From Saccopteryx bilineata (Eukaryota; Chordata; Mammalia; Chiroptera; Emballonuridae), in contig NC_089490.1 of NCBI RefSeq assembly GCF_036850765.1, positions 278,766,482 through 278,830,481 of the forward strand: a DNA stretch of 64,000 bases, in the 5' to 3' direction. Under the pieces are notes generated by a model, which saw nothing but the letters and a program-made list of their open reading frames with translations, was not told the DNA's origin and did not search any database. A program made the translations under genes and the position numbers. This document shows, in pieces, positions 1-12,023 of the stretch. Within the stretch, counting starts at the first letter, position 1. Each line of letters begins with the position of its first letter.

Positions 1-264
1 ATGCTATGCCCATCTGGGTCTGCTGCTCTGTTGCTCAGTAGTTCATCTATTTCAGCATCTGATGCAAGGCCATGGAGCCATCCTCAGTGCCTGGGGCCAA
101 CTTGCTCAAATCATCTGAGCCATGGCTGTGGGAAGAAAAGAGAGAAGTGAGGGAGGGATGGAGAATCAGATGGTCGCTTCTCCTGTGTGCCCTGACTGGG
201 AATTGAACCTGAGACCTCTACATGCCAGGCCAACGCTCTACCATTGAGTCAGCTGGCTAGGGCC
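1..264 (-). mobile_element. Ves-type SINE (cut by window start)
   Basis: Read on the - strand, it begins at 264 with the tRNA-like head (ggccctagccagctgactca) and the box-B-like ttcaattcccagtcagggcac, then a C/T-rich body and the 'ggatggctccatgg' core. It is diverged from the younger copies, so it is an older insertion in a MARCHF6 intron. The 265-600 interval after it holds nothing I recognise. Confidence 0.85.
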
Positions 265-600
265 TTAATGTGGTCTTAAAGTAATATTATTGGACACCAT
301 TTGGTATTGTATTGTTGAAGGCTAGTGTAATGATGATTCTAGATTAGCATCTTATTTCACCTCTTAGCAGAGCTAACTGCAAAGTGCAAAGAGGTAAATA
401 GATTTCTGTAAATACTTGCGGGCACCACACTTAGTTTGTGTTCTGGAATTTGCCTTCACTTTGGAAAAAAGAACCTATTTGAATCCTTTGTAGCTGGTAG
501 ATTGGACTCCCTACTACAGCATGGATTTAGTAGAGATTGTTCCATTAATTTGGAGGAGTTGTTTTGTACTCTTGTTCTGATATTTTCCCCCATGTTTCAG

Positions 601-733
601 GTTTACGCAAATGGCATCCGGAACATTGATCTTCACTATATTGTTCGTAAACTGGCAGCGCCTGTGATTTCTGTGCTCTTGCTTTCTCTGTGTGTACCTT
701 ACGTCATCGCATCCGGCATTGTCCCTTTGCTAG
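601..733 (+). CDS. MARCHF6: MARCHF6 exon, third from last
   Basis: This internal exon encodes part of the C-terminal membrane domain of MARCHF6 (TEB4, the mammalian Doa10 relative), an ER-resident RING-CH ubiquitin ligase acting in ER-associated degradation and sterol-enzyme turnover. It is read in frame 1 from an acceptor (tttcag ending at 600) to a donor (gtacgt at 734), 133 nt, leaving one base of a split Gly codon. The peptide begins VYANGIRNIDLHYIVRKL and runs into a hydrophobic stretch (PVISVLLLSLCVPYVIASGI) that I take as the penultimate transmembrane segment. I recognise the family from the peptide; the topology is family knowledge. The RING-CH domain and most of the roughly 910-residue protein lie upstream of this window. 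An open frame extends 5' of 601 into intron and is not coding. Confidence 0.95.
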
Positions 734-1224
734 GTACGTAATGCCAGCTGGGGAGCTTGAAAGAGCACGTTTACTGACATTGTTACATTATTGTCACTTT
801 GGTATTATAGGCTGGCAGGCCCCAAATACTTTATTTGTAAATATAAATCCAGCTAAAAACAATAATTAAAAAAAACCACGATTTTTCTTAAGATTTGACT
901 ACCTGGCAAAATTAAGAGGATCATAAAGCCCTTTGGTACAGTTTTTTTTCTCTAGGCAAATGAGGAAGTATTGACAAATTTTATTATCTCCAAAATAGGC
1001 AGGAATAGATTTTCTTCAAGTTGTCTTCTTTTGACTAGAAGTGTGGGGATCACAGACTTATAAGATTAAGGACATGTTATAATTAATTTTTAAAATGTTC
1101 TTTAGTATGAAAGAAAACAAAAGAGGCAGTGCTAATTTGTGACACTTCATCAACTACAGGTGATCAATTTTGTACTGAAGAATCCTCACAGGATCTTAAA
1201 CCCAGCATGTTTTCAAAATTATAT

Positions 1225-1589
1225 TAAATGAGGGGAAGGGAGGCAGAGAGACAGACTGTTGCATGTGCCCTGATTGGGATCCACCTGCAAGCCCCCTATG
1301 GGTTGGGTCAATGCTCTGCCCATCTTATGCCATTGCTCCGTTGCTTGGCAGTAGAGCTATTTTTAGCACCTGAGGTGGAGGCCGTGGAGCCATCCTCAGT
1401 GCCCAGGGCCAACTTGCTGGAAGTACTTGAGCCATGGCTGTGGGAAGGGGGGAGAGAGAGGGAGAGAGAAAGGAGGGGGGATGTGGAGAAGCAGATGGGT
1501 TGTTTCTCATGTGTGCCCTGACCAGGAATCGAACCTTAGACATCCACATGCCTGACTGATGCTCTACCACTGAGTCAACTGACCAAGGC
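1225..1589 (-). mobile_element. Ves-type SINE, diverged
   Basis: Full-length - strand copy with a head at 1589 and a degraded tail near 1225. Imperfect target duplications flank it: tgttttcaaaattata (1209-1224) and tgtttaaaattata (from 1590). Confidence 0.85.
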
Positions 1590-1689
1590 TGTTTAAAATT
1601 ATAAGCACCAAAATTTCCCCTCCAGATCTTTTTCTTCTGAATTCCCTCTTCATGACTTTGTGTTATCATCCAACAGGCTGCACAAGTCA

Positions 1690-2110
1690 GAAACCTTAAA
1701 GGTCATCATGTCACCTGAGGCTCTCTGCTTTCTATGTACTCAAGTGCTCTTCAGTCCTACTGATTCGTCCTTTGGAACCCATTCCCTCATTTCTGGTGTC
1801 CTTACCCAAGACTCATTGAGTACATTGTCTCTCACTTAACATCAACAGCCTCCTCCTGTCTGTTTCCCTACCATGACAACTAATTCATTCTCTATAGTGG
1901 CCACAGTAACTTTTCAGAAGAACAAATCTCATGTTCCTCTTTAGTGAACTTTATTTCTTTGGTTCCTCTGTGGCCTTTAGAACATAATCCAGCTCCTAAG
2001 CTTAGTTCAATGGCTCCTCCTTGTTTTGTGACCAGCTCCAATTTGACCTCACCTGTTGCCTCACTTCATTTCATACATGATAAATTTCAGTTAAACATCA
2101 CCATCCAGTC
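1690..2110 (+). repeat. L2-like LINE relic
   Basis: Phrases such as 'ggcctttagaacataatccagctcc' in a low-CpG, T/C-rich setting resemble the 3' part of L2. It is diverged and the edges are vague. Confidence 0.35.
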
Positions 2111-2191
2111 CCCTCTACTTAGTGAAGGCATATATTTTCATTTCATTCTTTTTCCATATACACTTAAGAGTTTCCCTTTTTGGTTTTACAG

Positions 2192-2327
2192 GTGTTACTG
2201 TGGAAATGCAAAACTTGGTCCACCGGCGGATTTATCCATTCTTACTGATGGTCGTGGTGTTGATGGGGATCTTGTCCTTCCAGGTCCGCCAGTTTAAGCG
2301 CCTTTATGAACATATTAAAAACGACAA
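2192..2327 (+). CDS. MARCHF6: MARCHF6 exon, second from last
   Basis: The exon is bounded by a pyrimidine-rich acceptor (ggttttacag ending at 2191) and a consensus donor (gtaagt at 2328), 136 nt. It completes the split Gly codon from the previous exon and ends two bases into a Lys codon. It encodes TVEMQNLVHRRIYPFLL followed by a hydrophobic run (LLMVVVLMGILSF), which I take as the last transmembrane segment, then a basic stretch (RQFKRLYEHIKNDK) expected on one membrane face. Phases agree exactly with both neighbouring exons. Family assignment is by recognition of the peptide; membrane roles are inferred from hydrophobicity. Confidence 0.95.
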
Positions 2328-3394
2328 GTAAGTCTGACTTCCATTCATTTAGCTACTTTTATTAAGATTTCTCATTTTTTAATTTTTATGTGTAATGTGA
2401 TAAATCACAGGAGGGAAAATTGCTTAGGTTCTGGATGTATATTGAGGTAGAGTTAGCAGGACCTGGTAAGACTGGATGAGGGTATGAAGTGTTATCTAGG
2501 ACTCTGTTGGTCTAAGGGCTGGCAGGACGGAGCTGTCATTTATGTAAAGCGGCTGTTTTCATTGGGTGTCCTGCAGCACACATGTGCTGTGAGAATTGTT
2601 TCAGTGTGCAGTGCCTGACTGTTCTGTCAGGGGCACTGACCTTTTTTCCTTAGATTGTCAAATTAGAACATGACAACAGCCAGCACAGTAGTAACTGTCT
2701 GGTGTGAATAAATTAGAACTATATATATATTTTTGGTCAGGCTGAGAAAAAATTTTTTTGATGTGCCACAGATTTTTAGTAATTAGTTTGTGCTATGAGA
2801 TGAAAAAGGTTGAAAATTGCTGAGGTAGATTAAAAGACTAGGAGAAACTGGTTTGGAGAGGAAGATTTTTTTAATGCTTGTTTTACAGTTTTCAGTCTGT
2901 TTTCAAATGCATTGATCTGACAATATATTAAATAGTTTGAGATAAAAAGAAGCCTACATTAGGAATTAGCAGTACCTTCCTAAGCCTTTCTTTCAGTAAG
3001 GGCCATTAGGTTACTGTCACCACTGCTGAGAGAGGCTGCAGGGTTACTTCAAAAGTGTCGAGCTCTCTCTTAAAGAAACTTTGTGACCTGACCTCGTTGA
3101 GAGATTGAGGACAGCCAAGGATAACTTTTGGGGATAACAGCCATTTGACCTTCCATGTCCTTAAGGAAGGCTGGCTCCTGCTCTGCTTCAGTGGTGTCTA
3201 GCAGAGAAAGTGAGTTTGTTTATAGCTATCCGTCCTGGTTTGCCTGGGAGAGTCCCAGTTTACACATCTGCCTTTGTGGCATCATGAACAGCACCCCCTT
3301 GACTCATGAGTGTCTCATTTTGGAACAGAAATGATGTGCTCACCTTATTGCTCTCGGGACTTGTAAAAGTAATGATTTTAAGAATGAAATTTAA

Positions 3395-3785
3395 GGCCCT
3401 GGCCGGTTGGCTCAGCGGTAGAGCGTCGGTCTGGCGTGCGGGGGACCTGGGTTTGATTTCCGGCCAGGGCATATAGGAGAAGCGCCCATTTGCTTCTCTA
3501 CCCCACCCCCTCCTTCCTCTCTGTCTCTCTCTTCCCCTCCCGCAGCCAAGGCTCCATTGGAGCAAAGATGGCCGGGCGCTGGGGATGGCTCCTTGGCCTC
3601 TGCCCCAGGTGCTAGAATGGCTCTGGTCGCGGCAGAGCGACGCCCCGGAGGGGCAGAGCATCGCCCCCTGGTGGGCAGAGCTTCGCCCCTGGTGGGCGTG
3701 CCGGGTGGATCCCGGTCGGGCGCATGCGGGAGTCTGTCTGACTGTCTCTCCCCGTTTCCAGCTTCAGAAAAAAAAAAAAAAAATG
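3395..3785 (+). mobile_element. Ves-type SINE, young
   Basis: Intact head (ggccctggccggttggctca), box-B-like region, core and A-rich tail. A perfect 12-bp target duplication, aatgaaatttaa, lies at 3383-3394 and 3786-3797. It has many intact CpGs, so the insertion is recent. Confidence 0.95.
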
Positions 3786-4792
3786 AATGAAATTTAAAGT
3801 GAGGCTTCTCCAGAGCATTTACTGACAGTAGACAACACAAGTACATTTTCTGGTGATCTGAGTACCAAGTTCTGTCAAACATGAAAGAGGAAGAAGGGGC
3901 ATTTCAGTGGTGAGAGTGCATCTTCTCACTTCACTTGTTTTGGCAAGGTCTTGACACTCCTTGATCTGCACTGATGCTTCCAAATGGGTACTTGCACGCT
4001 TTACTCCACTCTCCTCCAGCTTGTTGCCATCAGTTTTGTGACCTGCTGGCTTCCAGGGGTCAAGCTCCTGTCCATTCCTTCATATTTAGTGGGCAATAGT
4101 AATGGTGTAATGCCTCTTTTGGGCAATCCCTGCTGTTGTCATGATGATGCATTGTCCTGATAGAGGACCTCTGGTCTTGTCATTTCAACCAGAGACAGTT
4201 CCGTCTCTTGTTTCTGCCATTCTGAGCTCTTGGCCATAACCTCTCCCTGTCATCATGTCACCTGAGTTACGAACACCTCATGTTCTGTTCTTGGACCATA
4301 ACCCTCTACTTCAGTCATTCACATACATTCATTTGTGAATGTCATCTCCCTTTTGACTTAATTGAAATCTTTGTCCTTTGATTTCTCCTTTTCTCTAGAA
4401 ATTGAGCTTTTCAGATTCAATAAAAAGGCAAGGGTGGGTCCTCCCTACCCAGGTCTCTGATTAATTTTTCTAGTCTGTTTCTTCAGATCTGTGCATTAAG
4501 CTGTTTCATAAAATAGGGTCCATACAGATAAATTCCCTGTAAAGTTTATGCTGCCTTACTCTCCTCTGGCCTCTGAGTAACTGAGTCATGAAAAGCTCTA
4601 ACAGACAGAGTCTGAGCTCCATTGCACCGATCTGAGGCCTTCTGACCCTTGCTGCTCAGGTCTTCCACACACCTGCCTTCGCTATGAGGTTCCTGCTTTC
4701 ATTTGTGCCTTTGGCAGGTGTTCACTCCTCTCCTCACTCCCCTTCTATTGATACCTACCTATCCATGGAAGTAGCAGTGAAGTGATGTGATA

Positions 4793-4797
<5 letters not shown>

Positions 4798-4836
<39 letters not shown>

Positions 4837-5216
4837 ATATATATATTTTTTGTGTGTGTGTTTTTCTGAAGCTGGAAACGGGGAGGCAGTCAGACAGACT
4901 CCCGCATGCGCCCGACCAGGATCCACCTGGCACGCCCTCCAGGGGGCGATGCTTTGCCCATCCTGGGCGTCGCTCTGTTGCGACCAAAGCCACTTTAGCG
5001 CCTGAGGCAGAGGCCATGGAGCCATCCCCAGCGCCCGGGCCAACTTTGCTCCAATGGAGCCTTGGCTGCGGGAGGGGAAGAAAGACAGAGAGGAAGGAGA
5101 GGGGGAGGGGTGGAGAAGCAGATGAGCGCCTCTCCTGTGTGCCCTGGCCAGGAATTGAACCCGGGACTTCTGCACGCCAGGCCGATGCTCTACCACTGAG
5201 CCAACTGGCCAGGGCC
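4798..5216 (-). mobile_element. Ves-type SINE with (TA)n tail
   Basis: Head at 5216 on the - strand; the tail has grown into an alternating TA microsatellite (about 4796-4850). Target duplication tgatatgcat is at 4788-4797 and again from 5218. Confidence 0.93.
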
Positions 5217-5321
5217 ATGATATGCATTTTAAAAAAAGACGTGTCACTGACTGTTTTTTTGGAAGAATGTCTTAATATGTAAGATCATATAAGAGAGTAA
5301 TTACCCTTTTTTGCATCCTAG

Positions 5322-5412
5322 GTACCTTGTGGGCCAACGCCTTGTGAACTATGAACGGAAATCTGGCAAGCAAGGCACATCTTCACCACCTCCACAGTTG
5401 TCCCAAGAATAA
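5322..5412 (+). CDS. MARCHF6: MARCHF6 last coding exon and stop
   Basis: The acceptor (gcatcctag ending at 5321) is followed by one base that completes the split Lys codon, then YLVGQRLVNYERKSGK, a Ser/Pro-rich tail and a TAA stop at 5410-5412. Together the three exons give the final 119 residues of the ligase. The LVNYE segment lies in the conserved C-terminal tail of Doa10/MARCHF6 proteins, which is known to matter for substrate selection; that is family knowledge. The stop codon sits inside an AATAAA hexamer (5408-5413), but the AT-rich sequence downstream makes an immediate poly(A) site unlikely. No frameshift or missing residue is apparent. Confidence 0.95.
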
Positions 5413-8400
5413 AGTGGTTGTCTCAACTACCTTGACCTTCCCCTGCCTTTACATGTCCTTTTCTGTGGACTTCTCTCTTTGGAGATTTCCCCCCAGTGAT
5501 CTCTCAGCATTGTTTCTAAGTTAAATGTATTTGACTTGTGTTCTCAGCATTTGGAGAGAGCAGCCAGTGAAGGTTCTGCTGCCTTCCTGCATCTTCTGAC
5601 ATCACTGCTGTCTGAGATCTGTATATGTGTACATAGAAGTTCCTGGATACCCTAAAACCTTGGATTAAACAGAATGTGCATTGTACATCTTTAAACAAAT
5701 GTATATTAATTTATTAAATCTAGTTGTCACTTTATTTTGGACCTGCTGTGATCTTGACAGGAAACGTGCCACAGAGCCACAGTGCAGAGGCGAGACTTAT
5801 AATGACATCTCTTGGAGCACAATGTCATGGTGCTCCAGGCAGTTCTTATTAAGTAAACTGCACATTTATCTGTCTTGGCTGTTGAGACCTTACCAAGAAC
5901 ATAGAAGGAAACAATTAGAAATCAGCAGTGGAGTGTCTGTGGTAAGAAAACATGAACTTTGTGCTTCACTGTCGATCGTTTTTGGAAGTTATTTTGTATA
6001 ACACCAAAGCTGTTGTACATTTTCTACTGCCTGATTTTTTTCATGTGTCTGTGTTTGTAATATTGTATAGTATCTTGTGCTAGGTGAGGAAATTATTTTT
6101 AATTTTGATAATTTAATATTCCTAGTGATTAGCATTGGGAGTTGGGTTTTTGTGCTTGTTAGGGGCATGCCTATACTTAGAGGGAAAAGAAGTCCAAAAA
6201 AAGATTTTTATTAGTCCCCACACCCACTTTCTTCCCTACACACAGCTATCCTTTTTTCTTTTTTGGCAGCAGTGGTGAAAGTCATGCAAGATCATAAGTG
6301 TTATAGGATAACATTACCAGTATCACTGCATCTTACTGGAATTAGGACATATTGGGATGTTTCTTAAATGTAGTTGTTTTTTGGTCTGAGATTGACAGCA
6401 TTAGAAAAGACTGGTTAAAATACTTAGTCCTGCTGGTTAGTGTGTCATTAGGTAAGGATTAGGGAATACATTTCTCCTAGTTGTCCCTAAGTAAATCCCA
6501 AGGTTTCCAGAGCTTTTTGTTTACAGAATATAACTACAAAACCAACTTGATTTTATTTGTCCAGAAGGAACCTGGCTGAGCTGGCAGTTTAATATAGGAG
6601 TGAGAATGTATTTCATTGGAAATGTGCTATAAAGTCTTAGAGAACTGAACATACAAACTTGGTTTTTCCATATAATCAAATCTTCAAGTAGAAGTTTAGA
6701 GAAACAATGATTGGGCACATGATCCAAGTATTAAATGGTCATTATGTATTTTAAGAATAGTGCTTGTTTTTTTAACAATAAACCAAAAGTTTTTAGAGAA
6801 AATAGCACAGGTCTTCAAAAATTGTATAAGAATTTCCATATAGTATTAAAACCTATAAACTCAAGTCTGAGGATTTTTAAAATATGAAAGTCAGCCAAAC
6901 CTAAGCTACCAAAATCAAAAGCAACATGTTCTGGTTGTTTAATATTTCAACAGTTTTCTTCCAAATGGTAAGCAGTTACTTTATAATATATTTTAATACA
7001 TCAGTATATATGTTAAAAAAAGGTTGACATAGGAGTCAGTGTTATACTTGATGGCAGTTTGCAGTAGGCCTTTCTTTTGTATTTAAAATAAAGTCTTTGC
7101 GAGCCCTGCGTTCACTTAGAAATTTAGTTCTATAAAAAATAAGGAACATATTAAAACAGTGCCACGTAATGGTCTATGTCTATACAAATAGAGAAATATA
7201 CTATCAAATTTGGCATATAACTTGATTATATTAATTTCGGTTTCTTTGTAAATTTTTCAGAGAATTTGTAGATCTTGATATAAAGTCATTGGAACACTTA
7301 TCTGTTTTACTAGAAAGATATATAGGCAGATATCACAAATGATTAAAAATTGTTATTCTACAAAATTTTAAATGACTTATCAGCTGTTTTGTAAAATACA
7401 TATATATATGAATGGCCAAAAAGTTGCCCTCCATTTCACTTGCAGATAACTTGATCTTGTCTTATTTAATGATTTTCTCTAGTTTTTCAGTTCTGTTTTG
7501 TCCTTCCTGTTTTTGAAAAGATGAATATTTTCATAAGGAAAACATTTGTTGGCATACTGTTTACTTGGGTAGCATCAAGATTTTATTAACCAGTCAGTCG
7601 TCTTACAAACATTTAAAATCTCTAGTTCAGAAAGTGCTAAGTACTGCTGCCCTTCTTCATGTAGAACTTATTTTTAATAACTGTAGTTGTGCTTCGTTTT
7701 ACATTGGCTAAAAACCTTCAAGGAAGTTTATTAAGAAAGAAGACCTTTTTGCTTTACTTTTACTATTTATAAATTGAAGACAAATCAACATTTAGGATTA
7801 GTTCTATGTGACCAGTTACCAAATAGTCACAGTAAGAGGTGTGCAGTTGTTCATTATTAGCAAAGTATATTTGATTTTTAAACTATTAAGAACTAATAGT
7901 TAAGATGAAAACTGAAGAAAAATGCCAATGTGAAGTTTGTGTATAGCTAGCTTTAAAAAAGCTCTGTGTTTTTAGGTGATCTTTTTCTGTTAGTTCTTTG
8001 GAGAAACAGTGAGGATTGGACATCTCAATTCCAGATGTAAACAAAAGTAATTTTTATTTCAATATAACTGTTATTACTGTGGATTCTTGTCTTGTGTTTT
8101 TTTCTTACCCTTTATTCAAGTAATAGAGAGTAACTTTTTCTCAAATGATTTGATCTTAGATATATAATTTCTGTATTGGCAAAATGCTATTATTAAAGTA
8201 TAATTCTTGAATTTAGGTTGAATTGATGACTTTTTAAAACAATACAAAGAAGCACTGGAGATTTCTACATCATATAGTGTTTGCACACACAGGCACACAC
8301 TAGAACGTAGTGCCAGTACAGGAACACTGAAAAATTTTAAAACTTTGCAAATTAGCTAATTTTCAGGATTATTTTAAGCTCTCTCCTTAATGTGATAAGT

Positions 8401-9280
8401 ATTTTAATTGTAAAATTACATGATTAAAATACTTCTTTAGTTAGAAGAGTACCTAATGAGTCACAATCAAGGAAAGACAAAAGTAAACTATCTTAGCCCT
8501 GAAGTATTACTAAAAGCCTCATTTGTGGATATGCTCTGACTTGGTTGCTGGAGCTGTCTTGTATCTTTTTACTTAATTTGCTTCCTGATTCAGATGGTTT
8601 CTCTTCAGCCCATTTACTGCCTTGTGTCTTTTTCTTTTCAACAGTATGAGCAAAGGCTACTTTGAAATAACCCTTGACAATATCTCAGCAAAAAGATAAT
8701 ATATATGTTTTCATTCCCATCTGTTTCTGAGTACCTCGTTGTTAAGTCATGAAAGTAATTTATGTAGTACCTTAAATGAATATGTAAGGACTGTAAGGTC
8801 TAGACATGACTATTGTAAGAAGCTAAATAGAACATTTATTGGGGACACCAGTTTTCTATAAACACCTTACATACTCATCAGTTTTTTGTATATAGTCTAA
8901 AGCAGTGGTCCCCAACATTTTTTGGGCCACGGACCGGTTTAATGTCAGAAAATATTTTCACAGACTGGCCTTTAGGGTGGGACGGATAAATGTATCACGT
9001 GACCAAGACAAGTGTCAAGAGTGAGTCTTAGACGGATGTAACAGAGGAAATTTGGTCATTTTTAAAAAATATCGTTCAGACTTAAATATAAATAAAACGG
9101 AAATAATGTAAGTTATTTATTCTTTCTCTGCGGACCGGTACCAAATGGCCCACGGACTGGTACCAGTCTGCGGCCTAGGGGTTGGGGAACCACTGTTCTA
9201 AAGTGCTCCCTTTTTTATGTGGTCATTTCTTGTCTTCTGAGTTGAGAGAACAAAACTGAATAAAGTGAATGTTAGCTGTA
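5413..9280 (+). other. MARCHF6: Probable long 3' UTR of MARCHF6
   Basis: The 3.9 kb after the stop are AT-rich, have no convincing coding frame, and hold no SINE up to 9.37 kb, although the introns on either side are full of them. That pattern fits a retained untranslated exon. Candidate poly(A) hexamers AATAAA lie at 6777-6782, 7087-7092 and 9259-9264; the last has a GT/T-rich stretch just downstream. A hAT MITE (8903-9195) lies before the last one. The true end is inferred, not seen. Confidence 0.5.
8903..9195. mobile_element. hAT-type MITE
   Basis: Terminal inverted repeats cagtggtccccaac and gttggggaaccactg bound 293 bp. The 8-bp flanks gtctaaag (8895-8902) and ttctaaag (9196-9203) differ at one base, as expected of an old hAT target duplication. 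There is no coding capacity. It lies inside the probable MARCHF6 3' UTR. Confidence 0.9.
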
Positions 9281-9368
9281 GGCCTAGTTTTTTCAGTTGG
9301 TTTTTGCTTTATTGCAAGATTGCTTCAGAATTGCAGAATGTGTATTACGAGCATAAGTAGATAATCCA

Positions 9369-9373
<5 letters not shown>

Positions 9374-9417
<44 letters not shown>

Positions 9418-9725
9418 ACAGAGGCAGAGATAGACAAGGACAGACAGGAACAGAGAGAGATGAGAAGCATCAATCATCAGTTTCTCGTTGCGCGTTGCGA
9501 CTTCTTAGTTGTTCATTGATTGCTTTCTCACATGTGCCTTGACCGCGGGCCTTCAGCAGACCGAGTAACCCCCTGCTGGAACCAGCGACCTTGGGTCTAA
9601 GCTGGTGAGCTCTTTGCTCAAGCCAGATGAGCCCGCGCTCAAGCTGGCAACCTCGGGGTCTCGAACCTGGGTCCTTCCGCATCCCAGTCTGACGCTCTAT
9701 CCACTGCGCCACCACCTGGTCAGGC
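9374..9725 (-). mobile_element. Second-lineage tRNA SINE (GCCTGACCAGG type)
   Basis: On the - strand the head is gcctgaccaggtggtggcgc, with 'gtcgctggttcca' phrases in the body and a T-rich tail. Target duplication aatccatatat lies at 9363-9373 and 9726-9736. Confidence 0.93.
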
Positions 9726-9736
9726 AATCCATATAT

Positions 9737-10845
9737 TTTTTACATAATTATAGAAGAAAATTCACTCAAGTTAATGTGATTATAGCCTCTCTGTTCTAAG
9801 TATAAATTTAAAATGACAGTTGCAGAGACACATGCTTCTCTCCTCCTCACTAATTGCACAGCATCTCCACTGGGAGAAGTCAAGTCCCTCATCCTGTGCT
9901 GCCTACCTCTGTGCCTCAGCTACAAGATCTGAATGTTAGAGTTGCACCCAATACGTCTTCTAGATGGATACTTGGATAGAGTAAAACAAATCAACTCCGT
10001 TTTATGTAATGGACTCAGAAAGTCTCAGAAAAAGGGATCACATGAGGATTCTTTCCCTCCTCTATGTCCTGTATGCGAGATCCTTTTGTTTCTAATTTTC
10101 CTTTGTTTCTAGGTTCAATTTTTTTTTATGATTTTTTAAATCAAGTGCATTTTTTTTATTTTAAATGCAGTGGTAGTAGGTGAAATGCTATTTGAACCAT
10201 AGAGCATCCTTAATCTGTGAAGCTAAAATTTTACAGCAAAGGATGTTGCATAGTGAGTCTCAGAAAGTGACCATTAGTCCCCCCTCCCACCCCTGGTTGC
10301 AAACATAAAACCCATACCACAAGGATCTGTGGAGGTACCACGCTTCCCCCTCTGTCCACCCCCTCAGATTTTTCTGATGTTTGTTTGGTTTCACTGTAGT
10401 TGATTGAGGTATGGGGTTTGCCTTCAAGGAGCCCAGTTAGAGTGAAAAAGAAAGAAAAAGCGAAAGTTACTATTAGAGTTATGAATATAATACAAGGAAC
10501 ACGGAGAAAGATTGTACCTGGGGGGAGTCTATGATAACCTAGGTGCATCCTTAGTTACTTTTGTATATTTAGTACTCTCCCCCTACAACCCTATAATTCC
10601 TTTCAACCTCCTCTAGTCTACTTCACTCAGTCACTCAACACCAGGAAAACCATCCCTACGGCAACAGCCAGGAGTAACCTTCAAAGAGCAGGCTTCACAT
10701 TATTTAATCACCTTTCTGAAATTCTCTTTATCATAGGTAACTGTTATATCTTTCTGTTCTCCTTGTTTGTTCAGTAGCTTCTGTAGGACAAGAAGTTTCT
10801 TCATGCCAGAAAGCCTATTCATTCACTTCTTTGTTTTTTACCTAA
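9737..10845. other. Unassigned intergenic stretch
   Basis: No repeat head, exon or RNA gene is recognisable. A C-rich segment (10276-10372) and an A/G-rich run (about 10445-10465) are the only compositional marks. Confidence 0.5.
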
Positions 10846-11013
10846 ATGAATGAACCACTCCTGGCTGCACAAATCCATTTGTCTGGTGGAGCAGAACAGA
10901 GTCCAGAAATAGACTCACACATATGGACAGCTGATTCTTGTTAAAGGTACAGAAGTCGAACAAAGGGTGCTGGAATAATTGGATACCCAGAAGCAAAATT
11001 AAAAGTTGATCTA

Positions 11014-11350
11014 GCCTGACCAGGCAGTGGCGCAGTGGATAGAACGTCGGACTGGGATGTGGAAGGACCCAGGTTCGAGACCCTGAGGTCACCAGCTTGA
11101 GCGTGGGCTCATCTGGTGTGAGCAAAAAGCTCACTATCTTGGGCCCAAGGTCGCTGACTTGAGCAAGGGGTTACTCGGTCTGCTGAAGGCCCATGGTCAA
11201 GGCACATATGAGAAAGCAATCAATGAACAACTGAGGTGTTGCAACGAAAAACTGATGATTGATGCTTCTCATCTCTTTCCGTTTCTGTCTGTCCCTATCT
11301 ATCCCTCTCTCTGACTCTCAGTGTCTGAAATAAATCAAAATTAAAAATAA
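11014..11350 (+). mobile_element. Second-lineage tRNA SINE inside the L1
   Basis: Head gcctgaccaggcagtggcgc at 11014 and an A-rich tail near 11350. Flanking copies related to aaaagttgatcta mark the insertion into L1 sequence, which resumes at about 11351. Confidence 0.92.
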
Positions 11351-11947
11351 AAAAGATCTATATTTCAATGTATGTGAAAACTCAAAATGGATTATAGTCC
11401 TAAATATAAAACTTCAAACTGTATAACTTCTAGGAGAAAAGGGAAAATGTTCAACCTGGGGTTAGTTGCAGATTTAGACACAATCACAAAAGCACAATCT
11501 AAAGAAGGAAAATTTGATGACTTGGACCTGATCAAAATTGAAACTGCCTGCTCTGTAAAGTATACTGTTTGGAGAACAAAAAGTCAATCCATGGAGTGGC
11601 AGAAAATATTTACCAAGCATTTCTGATAAAGAACATGCATCCAGAATAGGTAAGTCTCAAAATCAGGTAGTAAGAAAACCAATTTGCTAATTTTAAAAAT
11701 GAGCAAAATATTTAAAAAGACCAAGGATGGTATGCTGATGCCAAATAGCACATGCAAATCTGTTCAATATCATGTCATTAGGAAAATGCACATTAAAATC
11801 ACAAAGTGATACTACCACATATCTATTAGGCTAAAACTAAAAATACTGATGGTACTATGTGTTGGTGAGGAAATAAAGGAGCTGGGACTCGCATACCCTG
11901 CTGGAGAGAACAGGGAACTTAACATGGCACAACTACTTGGGAAAATA

Positions 11948-12023
11948 CACTGCTCACAAAATTAGGGGATATTTCAAAATGAATATGAAGCTATAAAATA
12001 TCCCCTAATTTTCATGAGCAGTA
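11948..12023. mobile_element. 76-bp palindromic mariner MITE
   Basis: Two arms, cactgctcacaaaattaggg and the reverse complement of ccctaattttcatgagcagta, surround a short centre. TA dinucleotides at 11946-11947 and 12024-12025 are the expected mariner target duplication, and L1 sequence continues across it. The same ends bound the block at 22565-23987. Transcription would give a long hairpin. Confidence 0.85.

Larger units (their letters stand above)
2328..5321 (+). other. MARCHF6 last intron
   Basis: It holds two Ves SINEs (3395-3785, 4798-5216). A fragment near 2730-2830 ending 'gatgaaaaaggttgaaaattgctgag' resembles one end of a hAT MITE. The rest (2830-3380, 3798-4787) shows nothing recognisable. 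Confidence 0.8.

Noticed and set aside
436..600. ATG-led extension of the first MARCHF6 exon
   Set aside because: A proper acceptor ends at 600, and the sequence before it is intronic and unlike the protein.
11387..11626. Coding gene with reverse-transcriptase-like tail
   Set aside because: It is a fragment of L1 ORF2 with no start and no upstream domain, within a broken L1.
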